A DNA stretch of 64,000 nucleotides, taken from Dechloromonas sp. (GTDB taxonomy: Bacteria; Pseudomonadota; Gammaproteobacteria; Burkholderiales; Rhodocyclaceae). The notes below the pieces were generated by a model. It saw nothing but the letters and a program-made list of their open reading frames with translations. It searched no databases and was not told where the DNA came from. Below are positions 7,713 to 15,263 of the stretch, piece by piece. The DNA lies in the NCBI GenBank assembly GCA_011391255.1, contig JAABQV010000005.1:1-64000 (forward strand). Reading direction: 5' to 3'. Each line of letters begins with the position of its first letter. The stretch's first letter is position 1. A program made the position numbers and the translations under genes.

Positions 7713-9137
7713 CCACTGGAATCCGTTCGTTGGCAGACGCCGAATACGCTTGATCGGAAGGTCCGGATTATGTGACAGCGTCAACAAGAAGCGAGTCCGG
7801 TGGGCCTCGCGGTTTCTGTTTTCGAAGGCGGTTTGCCATTGGAAGAGGAGTTCCTCGTGGGTGGCAAGGTAATCCTTGATGAACGATCGTCGAATACTGA
7901 GAGCGGTTGCAATGGCCTCTCTGGGTTCTCCTGCCTTCAGCAGGGCCACGAGTTTTGCCTCGCGCTCAGGATTGAGGACGCGAGGACGTCGCTGGTACGG
8001 AATGTCTTGCGTCCGGATGGCGTGGACGGCCATGCTAGGAGGAATACCCAGCACTTCTGCAGCATGATTTATCGAGGAGCCTTCATTCTCAACCATGTGT
8101 GTCAGGCGTTCGCGCAGGTCAGTCAGTTGTCGCCGCAAACCAATTTCTCCATCGGACTCGAAGAGGGCTCGTGCTTGCTCATAGGCTACCTCGAATTCCT
8201 CAGGAGTATCGAAAAGGAAAGTCATCAGCAAAAAATGTTTGGCCGGTACGCGGTGGCCTGCATAGCTGCGAAGCAGCAGCCCCAGAAATCCGCCGTTGTT
8301 TTTGGCGACGTCATTCAGTAAGCCTAGGTCTGGCACTGTTTCGAGGCTTCGATAAGCATTCTGGAACGCATTGCACAAGGTTCGGAACCGCAGGGTTCCG
8401 TCGAGGGCAATCCAGCCACGGGCCTTCGCCCTGATCAGATAGGTGTGCCTCAGCAAATGCGGCAAATAATATCTGTCGAACTGATCGGCAAATTGCCGCG
8501 TCCATTTGGCAAGCCTGAATAACTGTGCCGTTTGACTAGGGGTGAAAGCTTCTCTTGCCTGCCAATCATTCTCGCGCAGATCCCCCGGCAGGCACCAAGA
8601 GTTCGCTTGTTGCACGATGAAGCCATTCACCGCGACTCGAAGGCTCCGGTAATGCTGTAGGCAAACCCAGGATGACGGCCATTGGTGCGAAAGATGCCAT
8701 GTCGCGACACCTAGTCTTGATAGATCTTCGTCCTGGCAGTCGGGACATGTCTTTAGGCGCACGGGGATTTCGTGGCTACCTTTCAGCAGGCCAAGAGGTC
8801 CTTTGATTCTGGAGGTCGATCCATTGCATATGTTTTCAATTGCAACGAGGCTGGCTGTTTGGTCCAAGAATGGCAGAAAATGGCCAAATACAGTGCGCTC
8901 CCGCAGAATGTCCAACGCTGAACCGAGGGCGCCCCGGGTCACGTCGACAAAGTGGCCTAACCCCACGGGAAAATCAGGCCTTTGAGCACCCGACAGGTGA
9001 CCAAAAAGTTCTTTGCTGGTGAGCGCGCCACTCGTGTTGCCACTAAGGCGATGGAATCGGGCGCACCAGCCAAAGAGCGTTTCGCCGTCCGTAGCGGATG
9101 GCAGGAACCCGGGCGTAAAGCCGAACAAGTCGTCCAT
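7653..9137 (-). CDS. tniQ: TnsD/TniQ-type target-selection protein
   Basis: 494 residues, the size of Tn7 TnsD (508) and much longer than the minimal TniQ of CRISPR-associated elements. The N-terminal TniQ domain (about 10-190) has the typical LFGWCARFHRLSG start and a zinc-binding set, C-P-D-C near residue 150 followed by H and C-x2-H about 20-30 residues later. The C-terminal half contains winged or helix-turn-helix-like segments (HAAEVLGIPPSMAVHAI; EAIATALSIRRSFIKDYL), as expected for a protein that reads a specific chromosomal attachment sequence and recruits TnsC. It lies apart from tnsABC, upstream of the regulator. No CRISPR array or cas gene is in the window, so targeting should be protein-based. 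Confidence 0.88.
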   Translation of the reverse strand: MDDLFGFTPGFLPSATDGETLFGWCARFHRLSGNTSGALTSKELFGHLSGAQRPDFPVGLGHFVDVTRGALGSALDILRERTVFGHFLPFLDQTASLVAIENICNGSTSRIKGPLGLLKGSHEIPVRLKTCPDCQDEDLSRLGVATWHLSHQWPSSWVCLQHYRSLRVAVNGFIVQQANSWCLPGDLRENDWQAREAFTPSQTAQLFRLAKWTRQFADQFDRYYLPHLLRHTYLIRAKARGWIALDGTLRFRTLCNAFQNAYRSLETVPDLGLLNDVAKNNGGFLGLLLRSYAGHRVPAKHFLLMTFLFDTPEEFEVAYEQARALFESDGEIGLRRQLTDLRERLTHMVENEGSSINHAAEVLGIPPSMAVHAIRTQDIPYQRRPRVLNPEREAKLVALLKAGEPREAIATALSIRRSFIKDYLATHEELLFQWQTAFENRNREAHRTRFLLTLSHNPDLPIKRIRRLPTNGFQWLYNNDREWLLQQLPSLWSR

Positions 9138-9429
9138 AGGAGCGGGAAGACTACCACCAGCGACAACCTTTGAACGGATTTTGTTACGTCAAACGGGGTA
9201 CTGATTTAATGCCTGTTCGCAGAAATATTATTTGGAGTAATCGCACATTTCCCCCCGGACGTAAGTGTGTTCACTTTTCTGGGGGCGGCTTTCAGCAAGC
9301 TGGTTTTACGTAGCCCCTTGATTTCTCAGGGGGCACAGTTCACAGAACTATTGTTCCGTGACATTACCCATAGCCGTCATTCTGGGCTTGACCCGGAATG
9401 ACGGCTTTAAAAAAGTTTTGCTGCATTAC
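9138..9429. other. Gene-free boundary between tniQ and hsdR, possible transposon right end
   Basis: No coding region. It holds two related GC-rich segments (about 9250-9291 and 9313-9342), each with a C4-5 run, TACGT and a G4-5 run on opposite sides, and the long hairpin at 9372-9406. Read inward on the minus strand from 9363 the sequence begins TGTCACGGAACAATAG, which resembles the TGT start and GGACAATA word of Tn7 ends. No matching left end or 5-bp target duplication was found, so the boundary is only a suggestion. Confidence 0.35.
9372..9406. terminator. Long hairpin downstream of hsdR
   Basis: Eleven-base perfect arms AGCCGTCATTC/GAATGACGGCT, extended inward by a T-G pair and GGG/CCC around a 5-base loop. 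It lies 24 bases beyond the hsdR stop. There is an A-run (minus-strand T-run) between hsdR and the hairpin rather than after it, so it may be a dispersed extragenic palindrome as much as a terminator. Confidence 0.5.
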
Positions 9430-12400
9430 TTATCTGCTTGCCGACAGCGGTAGAGCGCGCGCCCGCAGCGCCTCATATAGCATCGCCGGCCCAAGCAAAG
9501 TGTCCTTCAGTCCCTCGCGAACCCTTTCTGAATCCAGTGCCTGGGTGCTCATCGTGGTGTGCGCATCAAGCGCATCCATGATGGCGTGCATTAAGGCCTG
9601 CGACAGGTCGGGCGAGTTGGCGAATTGCTCCTTGCTGTTATTCGCCGCCTGCTGAATCAGCGTTTCGTTTTCCAGCAACTTGCCTTTGAGCACACCGTTC
9701 ACATAGACCAGCTGGTCGTTGTCTGAAAGCTCGCCTTCGAACAGCCCATTCACCTTCTGGATAATTTCGTTGAGCAAGGCTTTTTCCTTCTCCTGCACCG
9801 AGCCGCTGCCGGTCTCGGCCATCGGTTCCAGCTTCGGGTTTTCGCCATCCTTCAGGTTCAGCGCTTGCTTCCCTTTGTTGCGCAGCGTGTGGTGCGTCAG
9901 TACGACCTTGGACAGGTCGACTGTTTCGCGTTCGCGGCCAAAGTCGAGCAGTGGTATCAGGCGTTTGTAAAAGATGAAACGCTTCTCGATGTCTGTATTG
10001 CCGTAATTAAATATCTGCGACAGGAAGGCATACAGGCGGATGAACGCGCCCATGTCGCCCTTGAACAACACCAGCACTGCCATCGCATCCTTGGCTGCCT
10101 GGATGGCAACTTCGTCCTTATTGGCTTCGGCAATGGTCTTGTCGTTCTGGGCCGCCTTGTAACGCTTCAACAGGCGGTCGGCAACGGGGGCGAGCGCCTG
10201 ACTCAGTTGCGCCTGGGTGCCCTTGGGGTCCATCTCGACCTGCGCGACACGGTCGACTTCGAAGGTGTCGTAGTAACCCGTGGCATCCAGCTTGGCGCGC
10301 AGGTCGAAGACAAGATTCGGGTCAGTCGTGGCTTCCAGTTGCGCGGTTTCGTAATAGGTCTTGAAAGCGGCCAGCACGTCTTCAGCTTCATTCACAAAAT
10401 CGAGAATGTAGGTCGTGTCTTTGCCGGGGTAGGCGCGATTCAGGCGGGAGAGCGTCTGCACGGCCTGAATGCCGCCCAGGCGTTTATCGACATACATGCC
10501 GCAGAGCAGCGGCTGGTCAAAGCCGGTCTGGAACTTGTTGGCGACCAGCAACAGGTGATACTCAGGTGCTTTGAAGGCTTCACGGATGTCGCCCTTGAGG
10601 CCGGGGTTGAGCAGTTTGCTGTGCTCGCTAACCGGCTCCGGGTAGCTATCGGGGTCGTCGATTTCGCCCGAAAAGGCGGCAAGGACACCGAGCTTGTAGT
10701 TCTGCTTGGTGATGTAGGCCGTAATTGCTTTCTGCCAGCGCACCGCTTCCTTGCGGCTGCTGACCACAATCATCGCCTTGGCTTTGCCGGCGAGCAGCGG
10801 CTGGACGTTCTCGCGGAAGTGCTCGACGACCGTCTGCACCTTCTGGCTGATGTTGTACGGGTGCAGGCGTACCCACTGCATGATGCCCTTCAGCGCTTCG
10901 GATTTGGCAACCTGCTTTTCGTCGTACTCCTGACCGTTGTTGGCCAGCTTGAACGCCAGCTTGTAGGTCGTGTAGTTCTTCAGCACGTCGAGAATGAATT
11001 CCTCCTCGATAGCCTGGCGCATCGAATAGACGTGGAAAGCCTGCGGCAAGCCGTCGGCATCCTTGCGGCCGAACAGTTCCAGCGTTTTTTGCTTCGGCGT
11101 GGCGGTGAAAGCGATGTAGGTCAGTCCCTTGTCCGCATTTGACACACTCGCCTTGGCCGACATTTGCAGCGCCAGCAGCGTTTCCGTGTCTATTTCGCCG
11201 CCATCCTGTAACTCGGCCAATTCCTCGGCTGAAAGCAATTGCTTGAGTTTGGCTGCCGCCGCCCCGGTTTGCGAGCTGTGCGCCTCGTCGGCAATCACCA
11301 CAAAGCGCTTGCCCTCGGTCGCCGACAACTCCTGCACCGCCTTCAAGGCGAACGGGAAGGTCTGGATGGTGCAGACAATAATTTTCTTGCCGTCCTTCAG
11401 CGCCTGCGACAACTGTGCACTTTTACTGCCATTTTCGTCGTTGACCGTAGCAACCACCCCAGTCGTGCGCTGGAAGTCGAAAATCGCTTCCTGCAACTGG
11501 GCATCCAGCACATTGCGGTCGGAAACCACCAGCACGCTATCAAACACCTTCTGGCTATCTGCGCCATGCAGGTCGGCGAGAAAATGTGCCGTCCAGGCAA
11601 TCGAGTTGGTCTTGCCCGAACCGGCCGAATGCTGAATCAGGTAACGCTGGCCGGCACCGTTGGCCAACACGTCGGTAACCATTTTGCGGGTGGCATCGAG
11701 CTGGTGATAACGCGGGAAGATGACGCTGGTCAGCTGCATTTTGTCATTGCGCTGACCGATGAGGTAACGCCCCAGGATTTCCAGCCAGCTATCACGCTGC
11801 CAGACCTCTTCCCACAGGTAGTAGGTGGCGAAGCCAAAGGGATTGGGCTTGTTGCCAGCGCCACCCTCGTTACCTTGATTGAACGGCAGGAAGCGCGTTG
11901 CCGTGCCGGCCAGCCGTGTTGTCATCATCACTTCGCTCTGGCTGACGGCGAAATGCACCAGCGCCCCACCGGGGAAGCTCAGCAACGGCTCGACCAGCCC
12001 GCCCTTGGGGGCGGGGTCGCGGTCAAAGCGGTACTGGTCCATCGCATCGCCGACGCTCTGCGTGAAGTCCGATTTCAACTCGGCGGTAGCGACTGCAATG
12101 CCATTGACGAAGAGCACCAGGTCGAGCGCATCCTTCGTGTTGTTCAGCGAATGATGTACCTGGCGCACGACGCGCAAGCGATTGGTCGCGTAGTGCTGCT
12201 GAATGGTCGGGTTGATAGCCAGCGCCGGCTTGAACTGCACCAGCGCTAGCGGCTTCTTGAGGCCGACCATTTCGACGCCCCGGCGCATTACTTCCAGCGT
12301 GCCTTGCTCGTTCAGGCATTTGCGCACCCGCTCGGCTAGCACCTTGGGCAGGCCGGCGCCGTGGGTCTTGGTCAGTTGCTGCCAGCTTTCCGGCTGAGTG

Positions 12401-12549
12401 GCTTCAATCCAGGCCAGTAGGTCGGGCAGATGCAGCGCGTTATGCCGGTCGTAATGGGCGGCATCGCCTTCGGCGTAGTGCCAGCCGTTCTGGCCGAGAT
12501 GCTCGCAGATGGCGAATTCGAAATGGTGTTCCTGGTGCAAGTTGTACAT
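9430..12549 (-). CDS. hsdR: Type I restriction enzyme R subunit (HsdR)
   Basis: 1039-residue motor and nuclease subunit that translocates and cuts unmodified DNA when bound to HsdM and HsdS. The N-terminal PD-(D/E)xK nuclease is visible as D143 with E157-L-K159. The SF2 translocase follows: P-loop AGSGKT at 309-314, DEAH box IADEAHSS near 420 and motif III FTATP near 490. A helical C-terminal region after about 850 should bind the methyltransferase core. It starts exactly at the hsdS stop (shared base 12549), so the two are coupled. Last gene of the leftward hsd operon. Length and motifs are complete. Confidence 0.95.
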   Translation of the reverse strand: MYNLHQEHHFEFAICEHLGQNGWHYAEGDAAHYDRHNALHLPDLLAWIEATQPESWQQLTKTHGAGLPKVLAERVRKCLNEQGTLEVMRRGVEMVGLKKPLALVQFKPALAINPTIQQHYATNRLRVVRQVHHSLNNTKDALDLVLFVNGIAVATAELKSDFTQSVGDAMDQYRFDRDPAPKGGLVEPLLSFPGGALVHFAVSQSEVMMTTRLAGTATRFLPFNQGNEGGAGNKPNPFGFATYYLWEEVWQRDSWLEILGRYLIGQRNDKMQLTSVIFPRYHQLDATRKMVTDVLANGAGQRYLIQHSAGSGKTNSIAWTAHFLADLHGADSQKVFDSVLVVSDRNVLDAQLQEAIFDFQRTTGVVATVNDENGSKSAQLSQALKDGKKIIVCTIQTFPFALKAVQELSATEGKRFVVIADEAHSSQTGAAAAKLKQLLSAEELAELQDGGEIDTETLLALQMSAKASVSNADKGLTYIAFTATPKQKTLELFGRKDADGLPQAFHVYSMRQAIEEEFILDVLKNYTTYKLAFKLANNGQEYDEKQVAKSEALKGIMQWVRLHPYNISQKVQTVVEHFRENVQPLLAGKAKAMIVVSSRKEAVRWQKAITAYITKQNYKLGVLAAFSGEIDDPDSYPEPVSEHSKLLNPGLKGDIREAFKAPEYHLLLVANKFQTGFDQPLLCGMYVDKRLGGIQAVQTLSRLNRAYPGKDTTYILDFVNEAEDVLAAFKTYYETAQLEATTDPNLVFDLRAKLDATGYYDTFEVDRVAQVEMDPKGTQAQLSQALAPVADRLLKRYKAAQNDKTIAEANKDEVAIQAAKDAMAVLVLFKGDMGAFIRLYAFLSQIFNYGNTDIEKRFIFYKRLIPLLDFGRERETVDLSKVVLTHHTLRNKGKQALNLKDGENPKLEPMAETGSGSVQEKEKALLNEIIQKVNGLFEGELSDNDQLVYVNGVLKGKLLENETLIQQAANNSKEQFANSPDLSQALMHAIMDALDAHTTMSTQALDSERVREGLKDTLLGPAMLYEALRARALPLSASR

Positions 12550-13886
12550 CAGGCGGCTTTCTGTTCGGCAAGGTGGCGCACGTCGATTTTGCCGGTGACG
12601 GCAGCGGAAATCAGGGCGCTGCGGCGTTCTTTGAGTAGGGCTATCCCGCGGGTGGCTTCTGCGGTCAACTCGTCTAAACGGCTGAATTCGGTGTCGAGGA
12701 AGTTAGCGATTGCAGCTTGTTCTTCCTCTGCTGGCCACGTAACAAAAAGATTCCTGATTTCCTCGACATTGGCTCTGCGAATCGTCGCGCCAACCAAAAA
12801 CGATTCAATTTGGTTCGTAATCTCAGGTGCGGTGAGTTGGTAATGCATGAACTTGGATTTCGTGAGTGGACGAATTAGGCAAACGTCTTGTCCCATACAG
12901 AAAGGCTGCTCAGTCACATCAACGTAGGCGACAGCTCCCACGCTGGCATTTCGGCAGAAAACCAAATCTCCGTACTCGGGTGCGCGACCCTCCCGCAAAA
13001 AGTCCCACTCGACTTGCGAGGTAAGTTTTGCGTTGCTCATGTCGATGCGATTGTTTCGCAACTCTCGAATGCTGACGATTGGCAAGCCTTCGTCCAGAAA
13101 CTCGACGGTATGGTGTTTGCAGTCGATAACTTCAGCGAACCTTTTTAGGTTGGCTGCCTCCCAATGGGCAGGTACCTCACCCAACCACGCAACCCCGGAA
13201 TCCTTCATCGGCGCAGCGGGGTTCAGACCTTTGGTGACGGCGTGGGAAATGGTGGCCTGGCGCTTTTCGGCCAGCAGGGCGATGAGTTTTTCCTGCTCGG
13301 CAATCAGCCCGTCAATCTTCGCCGTTTCGCGGTCGAGGAAGGTGGAGATGGCGGTTTGTTCTGCAACGGGTGGCAATGGAATGATGGTTTCGGCGAGATA
13401 TGAATGTTCGATGCTCTCGACGGTAGCCCCCTGCTTTGCCCATGCAAGTAGCAGCACATCGTTCAGGCCTTGAACCCAACGCATGAAAAATTGGCTATCG
13501 CAGCATTCTTCAGCAAAACTGATTGCTTTCATGTCTTGGTTTAGAGCTACCTCGACACGATTTATTGCGACCGGAATTGTGTGCTTCAAGATTCCAGAGC
13601 GAACCACCATCAGAGCCCGGCCCGGTTGAACCAAGCTAGAGCTACTGCTATTGAGCCCGACGTCTGTAATGCATTCTTCTGCACTTTCAATAAATTCGAC
13701 TTTCATGTCTTTAGGCGACACCCATGGAATATCACCATTCCAGAAAGTCAGATTGTCGCGGCTTGGCGTTCCTCCTCCGGCAAAGCTTGCGAAGTGCTTG
13801 AGCTTTGGCAGCGACCAATGACCCGGCACCTCGCCCAGCCACTCCACCCCACTGTCCCTGTACTCCAGATAACGCGGCAAGCTCAT
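12549..13886 (-). CDS. hsdS: Type I restriction enzyme specificity subunit (HsdS)
   Basis: 445 residues giving the DNA sequence specificity of the complex. Two target-recognition domains are each followed by a conserved helical spacer: about 1-175 then 176-215 (TAISTFLDRETAKIDGLIAEQ), and about 225-385 then 386-435 (AAIANFLDTEFSRLDELT). Each half begins with a conserved D-S-G-V-x-W-L-G-E-V-P word. I chose the ATG at 13886, which overlaps the Abi_2 stop as ATGA and has GGAGG 8 bases upstream; an ATG at 13901 is in frame. The first 14 bases of the gene region recur at 15025-15038, evidence that a module was inserted at this start. Confidence 0.93.
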   Translation of the reverse strand: MSLPRYLEYRDSGVEWLGEVPGHWSLPKLKHFASFAGGGTPSRDNLTFWNGDIPWVSPKDMKVEFIESAEECITDVGLNSSSSSLVQPGRALMVVRSGILKHTIPVAINRVEVALNQDMKAISFAEECCDSQFFMRWVQGLNDVLLLAWAKQGATVESIEHSYLAETIIPLPPVAEQTAISTFLDRETAKIDGLIAEQEKLIALLAEKRQATISHAVTKGLNPAAPMKDSGVAWLGEVPAHWEAANLKRFAEVIDCKHHTVEFLDEGLPIVSIRELRNNRIDMSNAKLTSQVEWDFLREGRAPEYGDLVFCRNASVGAVAYVDVTEQPFCMGQDVCLIRPLTKSKFMHYQLTAPEITNQIESFLVGATIRRANVEEIRNLFVTWPAEEEQAAIANFLDTEFSRLDELTAEATRGIALLKERRSALISAAVTGKIDVRHLAEQKAA

Positions 13887-13888
13887 GC
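13875..13888. repeat. 14-bp direct repeat, copy at hsdS start
   Basis: CGGCAAGCTCATGC, identical to 15025-15038. It covers the first codons of hsdS (M-S-L-P on the minus strand). The two copies bracket the Abi_2 gene and its stem-loop leader. Confidence 0.7.
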
Positions 13889-14794
13889 CTCCATCCTCCA
13901 TAAATTTGTTTCCCGCCAGTGCGCGGGGAAACCCATGGTGGCGGTGTCGATTTCAGGATGGGCTTTGAGTAGCGTGTGGATTTCCTTGCGCCAGGTGTGC
14001 GCCGGACTGAGCAGATCAAGCAGGTAGGCCAGCATAGTGAGGGTGTTGTAAATCAGTTGTGGCTCGCCAGGGTTGAAGGCGCTGGCAATGTGTTTGGGTT
14101 TCTTGGTCGGCGGGGTGAAGCGCAGGGCGAAGCGGCGATTCCAGACGCGGCCATGGTGGGCGCAATGGTTGCGCACAACCGTCAGATGGTGCGCGAAGGA
14201 GAGCAGAACCCGCTCATCCAGCCCGTAATGGTCGGCAATGTGCTGACGGTCTTCTGGCTTGAGCAGATTTTTCAGCCAGCGGGAGAGGTGGCCCAGCGTC
14301 ATCAGTTCGCAGGCGACCCAAATGGGCGGGGTGGTCAGTTCTGGATAGCGTTCGCGGTAATGCTTGGCGAAGGTTTCCCGACTGCGTTCGTATTCCTTGC
14401 GTAGTTCTTCCTGACTTTTACGCCAATCTTCCTGTTGCTTGAACAGCGCGGGTTTGTCGTGGGCAAAGGGACCGTAAGTGGTCGCTAGATATTGGGCTAG
14501 CGTGGTGCGCAGTGAGATTTCGATACGCTCGATGGCGTCGAGCAACAGGAGGCGCAGATCACGGTCGAAAACGTAGGTGGCCAGGACTGTTTCAAAATTG
14601 GTGCCCGGTATGAAGGCGTGGGTGTCACCGTTTAGCGGTACGGTTTCAAAGGGCAGCCAGTAGGCGCGCAGCCGGTAGTAATTGATGTGGGTGAGGTAAT
14701 GCTTGGCGCGCTCACGATCCGGAATGGTCATGCCTCGCTTTTCTAGCAGGTCGATTTGCGCTTCAACGCTCAGAGCTGGTTTGGTAAACGTCAT
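13883..14794 (-). CDS. Abi_2 (AbiD/AbiF) family HEPN-type abortive infection protein
   Basis: 303 residues. The N-terminal part (HYLTHINYYRLRAYW near residues 32-46 and FDRDLRLLLLDAIERIE near 76-92) is diagnostic of Abi_2 proteins. A HEPN ribonuclease motif R-x4-H is visible as R208-NHCA-H213. Family members block phage growth, probably by RNA cleavage. The start at 14794 was chosen because it begins directly before the conserved core and has a GGAA ribosome site; the upstream open frame reads through a stem-loop repeat and is not protein-like. The stop overlaps the hsdS start (ATGA). Located inside an hsd operon, it may be triggered when restriction fails. Two structured repeats lie just upstream (14815-14996). 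Confidence 0.88.
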   Translation of the reverse strand: MTFTKPALSVEAQIDLLEKRGMTIPDRERAKHYLTHINYYRLRAYWLPFETVPLNGDTHAFIPGTNFETVLATYVFDRDLRLLLLDAIERIEISLRTTLAQYLATTYGPFAHDKPALFKQQEDWRKSQEELRKEYERSRETFAKHYRERYPELTTPPIWVACELMTLGHLSRWLKNLLKPEDRQHIADHYGLDERVLLSFAHHLTVVRNHCAHHGRVWNRRFALRFTPPTKKPKHIASAFNPGEPQLIYNTLTMLAYLLDLLSPAHTWRKEIHTLLKAHPEIDTATMGFPAHWRETNLWRMEA

Positions 14795-14814
14795 GCCAGT
14801 TCCGTAAACGAGAA

Positions 14815-14996
14815 ACCCGCCTGGTGCGCATCGTGGAGAGGCGTGGCGGGTGTTGTTGGCCGAATTATGTGTTTTTCTGCACAGGAATTCAAGCAAAAAA
14901 TCAGGGGCTGACGAAACTGCCGCATCTGTTCCAGCAAAATAAAACCCGCCAAAGTGTGCATCGTGGAGAGGCATGGCGGGTGTGTTACCGACATTT
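14815..14996 (-). ncRNA. Candidate antitoxin-like RNA: two covarying stem-loop repeats upstream of the Abi_2 gene
   Basis: Two imperfect repeats of about 50 bases lie on the transcribed strand (14996-14944 and about 14866-14815). Each ends in a hairpin with ACCCGCC/GGCGGGT arms (14944-14981 and 14815-14851) and a shared inner CTCTCCACGAT. The inner stem changes in a paired manner: TGC/GCA in the first copy, CGC/GCG in the second. Each hairpin is followed by a T-rich run (TTTTATTTT; TTTCTCGTTT), as in an intrinsic terminator. Repeat plus terminator immediately before a toxin gene is the layout of RNA antitoxins such as ToxI. The RNA product is inferred, not shown. Confidence 0.55.
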
Positions 14997-15024
14997 TAGC
15001 CGCAGAAAACACCTCCGTATATTT

Positions 15025-15038
15025 CGGCAAGCTCATGC
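15025..15038. repeat. 14-bp direct repeat, copy at the end of the 53-residue ORF
   Basis: CGGCAAGCTCATGC, identical to 13875-13888. On the minus strand it contains ATGAGCTTGCCG, an hsdS-like start (M-S-L-P-K-Y) that leads nowhere, overlapped by the stop of the small upstream ORF. Confidence 0.7.
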
Positions 15039-15194
15039 TTCGTCTCCACGGTCAACGACGTCCAACGGGTAAAACTCATGCAGTTTGGCCTGCCAAAGCT
15101 CAATCAGCGTGGTATTGACCGCCTGTAACGCCCGTTGCCGTTCTCGACTGGATCTGAGCCATGCCTGTGCTTGTATCACCCAATGTTTATCCAT
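15033..15194 (-). CDS. Small 53-residue ORF between hsdM and the Abi_2 module
   Basis: Begins M-D-K-H-W and ends D-R-G-D-E-A with TGA. The stop overlaps an ATG of the hsdS-like remnant as ATGA, exactly the coupling expected if this ORF originally preceded hsdS directly. The composition is helical and amphipathic (AWLRSSRERQRALQAVN), suggesting a small partner or regulatory peptide of the type I system. The ribosome site is weak and I recognise no family. The overlap with the hsdS start word is the best argument that it is real. Confidence 0.5.
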   Translation of the reverse strand: MDKHWVIQAQAWLRSSRERQRALQAVNTTLIELWQAKLHEFYPLDVVDRGDEA

Positions 15195-15263
15195 GTGATA
15201 ACAACCCAATGATTTTTAATGGAAAAAACGGAATGTCGTTTTTCTGGTGTGATAAGGGGAGAC

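Noticed and set aside
9865-11142. Long plus-strand open frame of 425 codons antisense to hsdR
   Set aside because: GC-rich shadow of a clear hsdR gene; no domain and no ribosome site.
11239-12249. Plus-strand open frame of 336 codons antisense to hsdR
   Set aside because: Same reason; the composition mirrors the hsdR codons.
14791-15036. 81-codon minus-strand frame starting with an hsdS-like word
   Set aside because: Runs through the stem-loop repeats; only the first codons resemble HsdS, so it is treated as an hsdS start remnant, not a gene.
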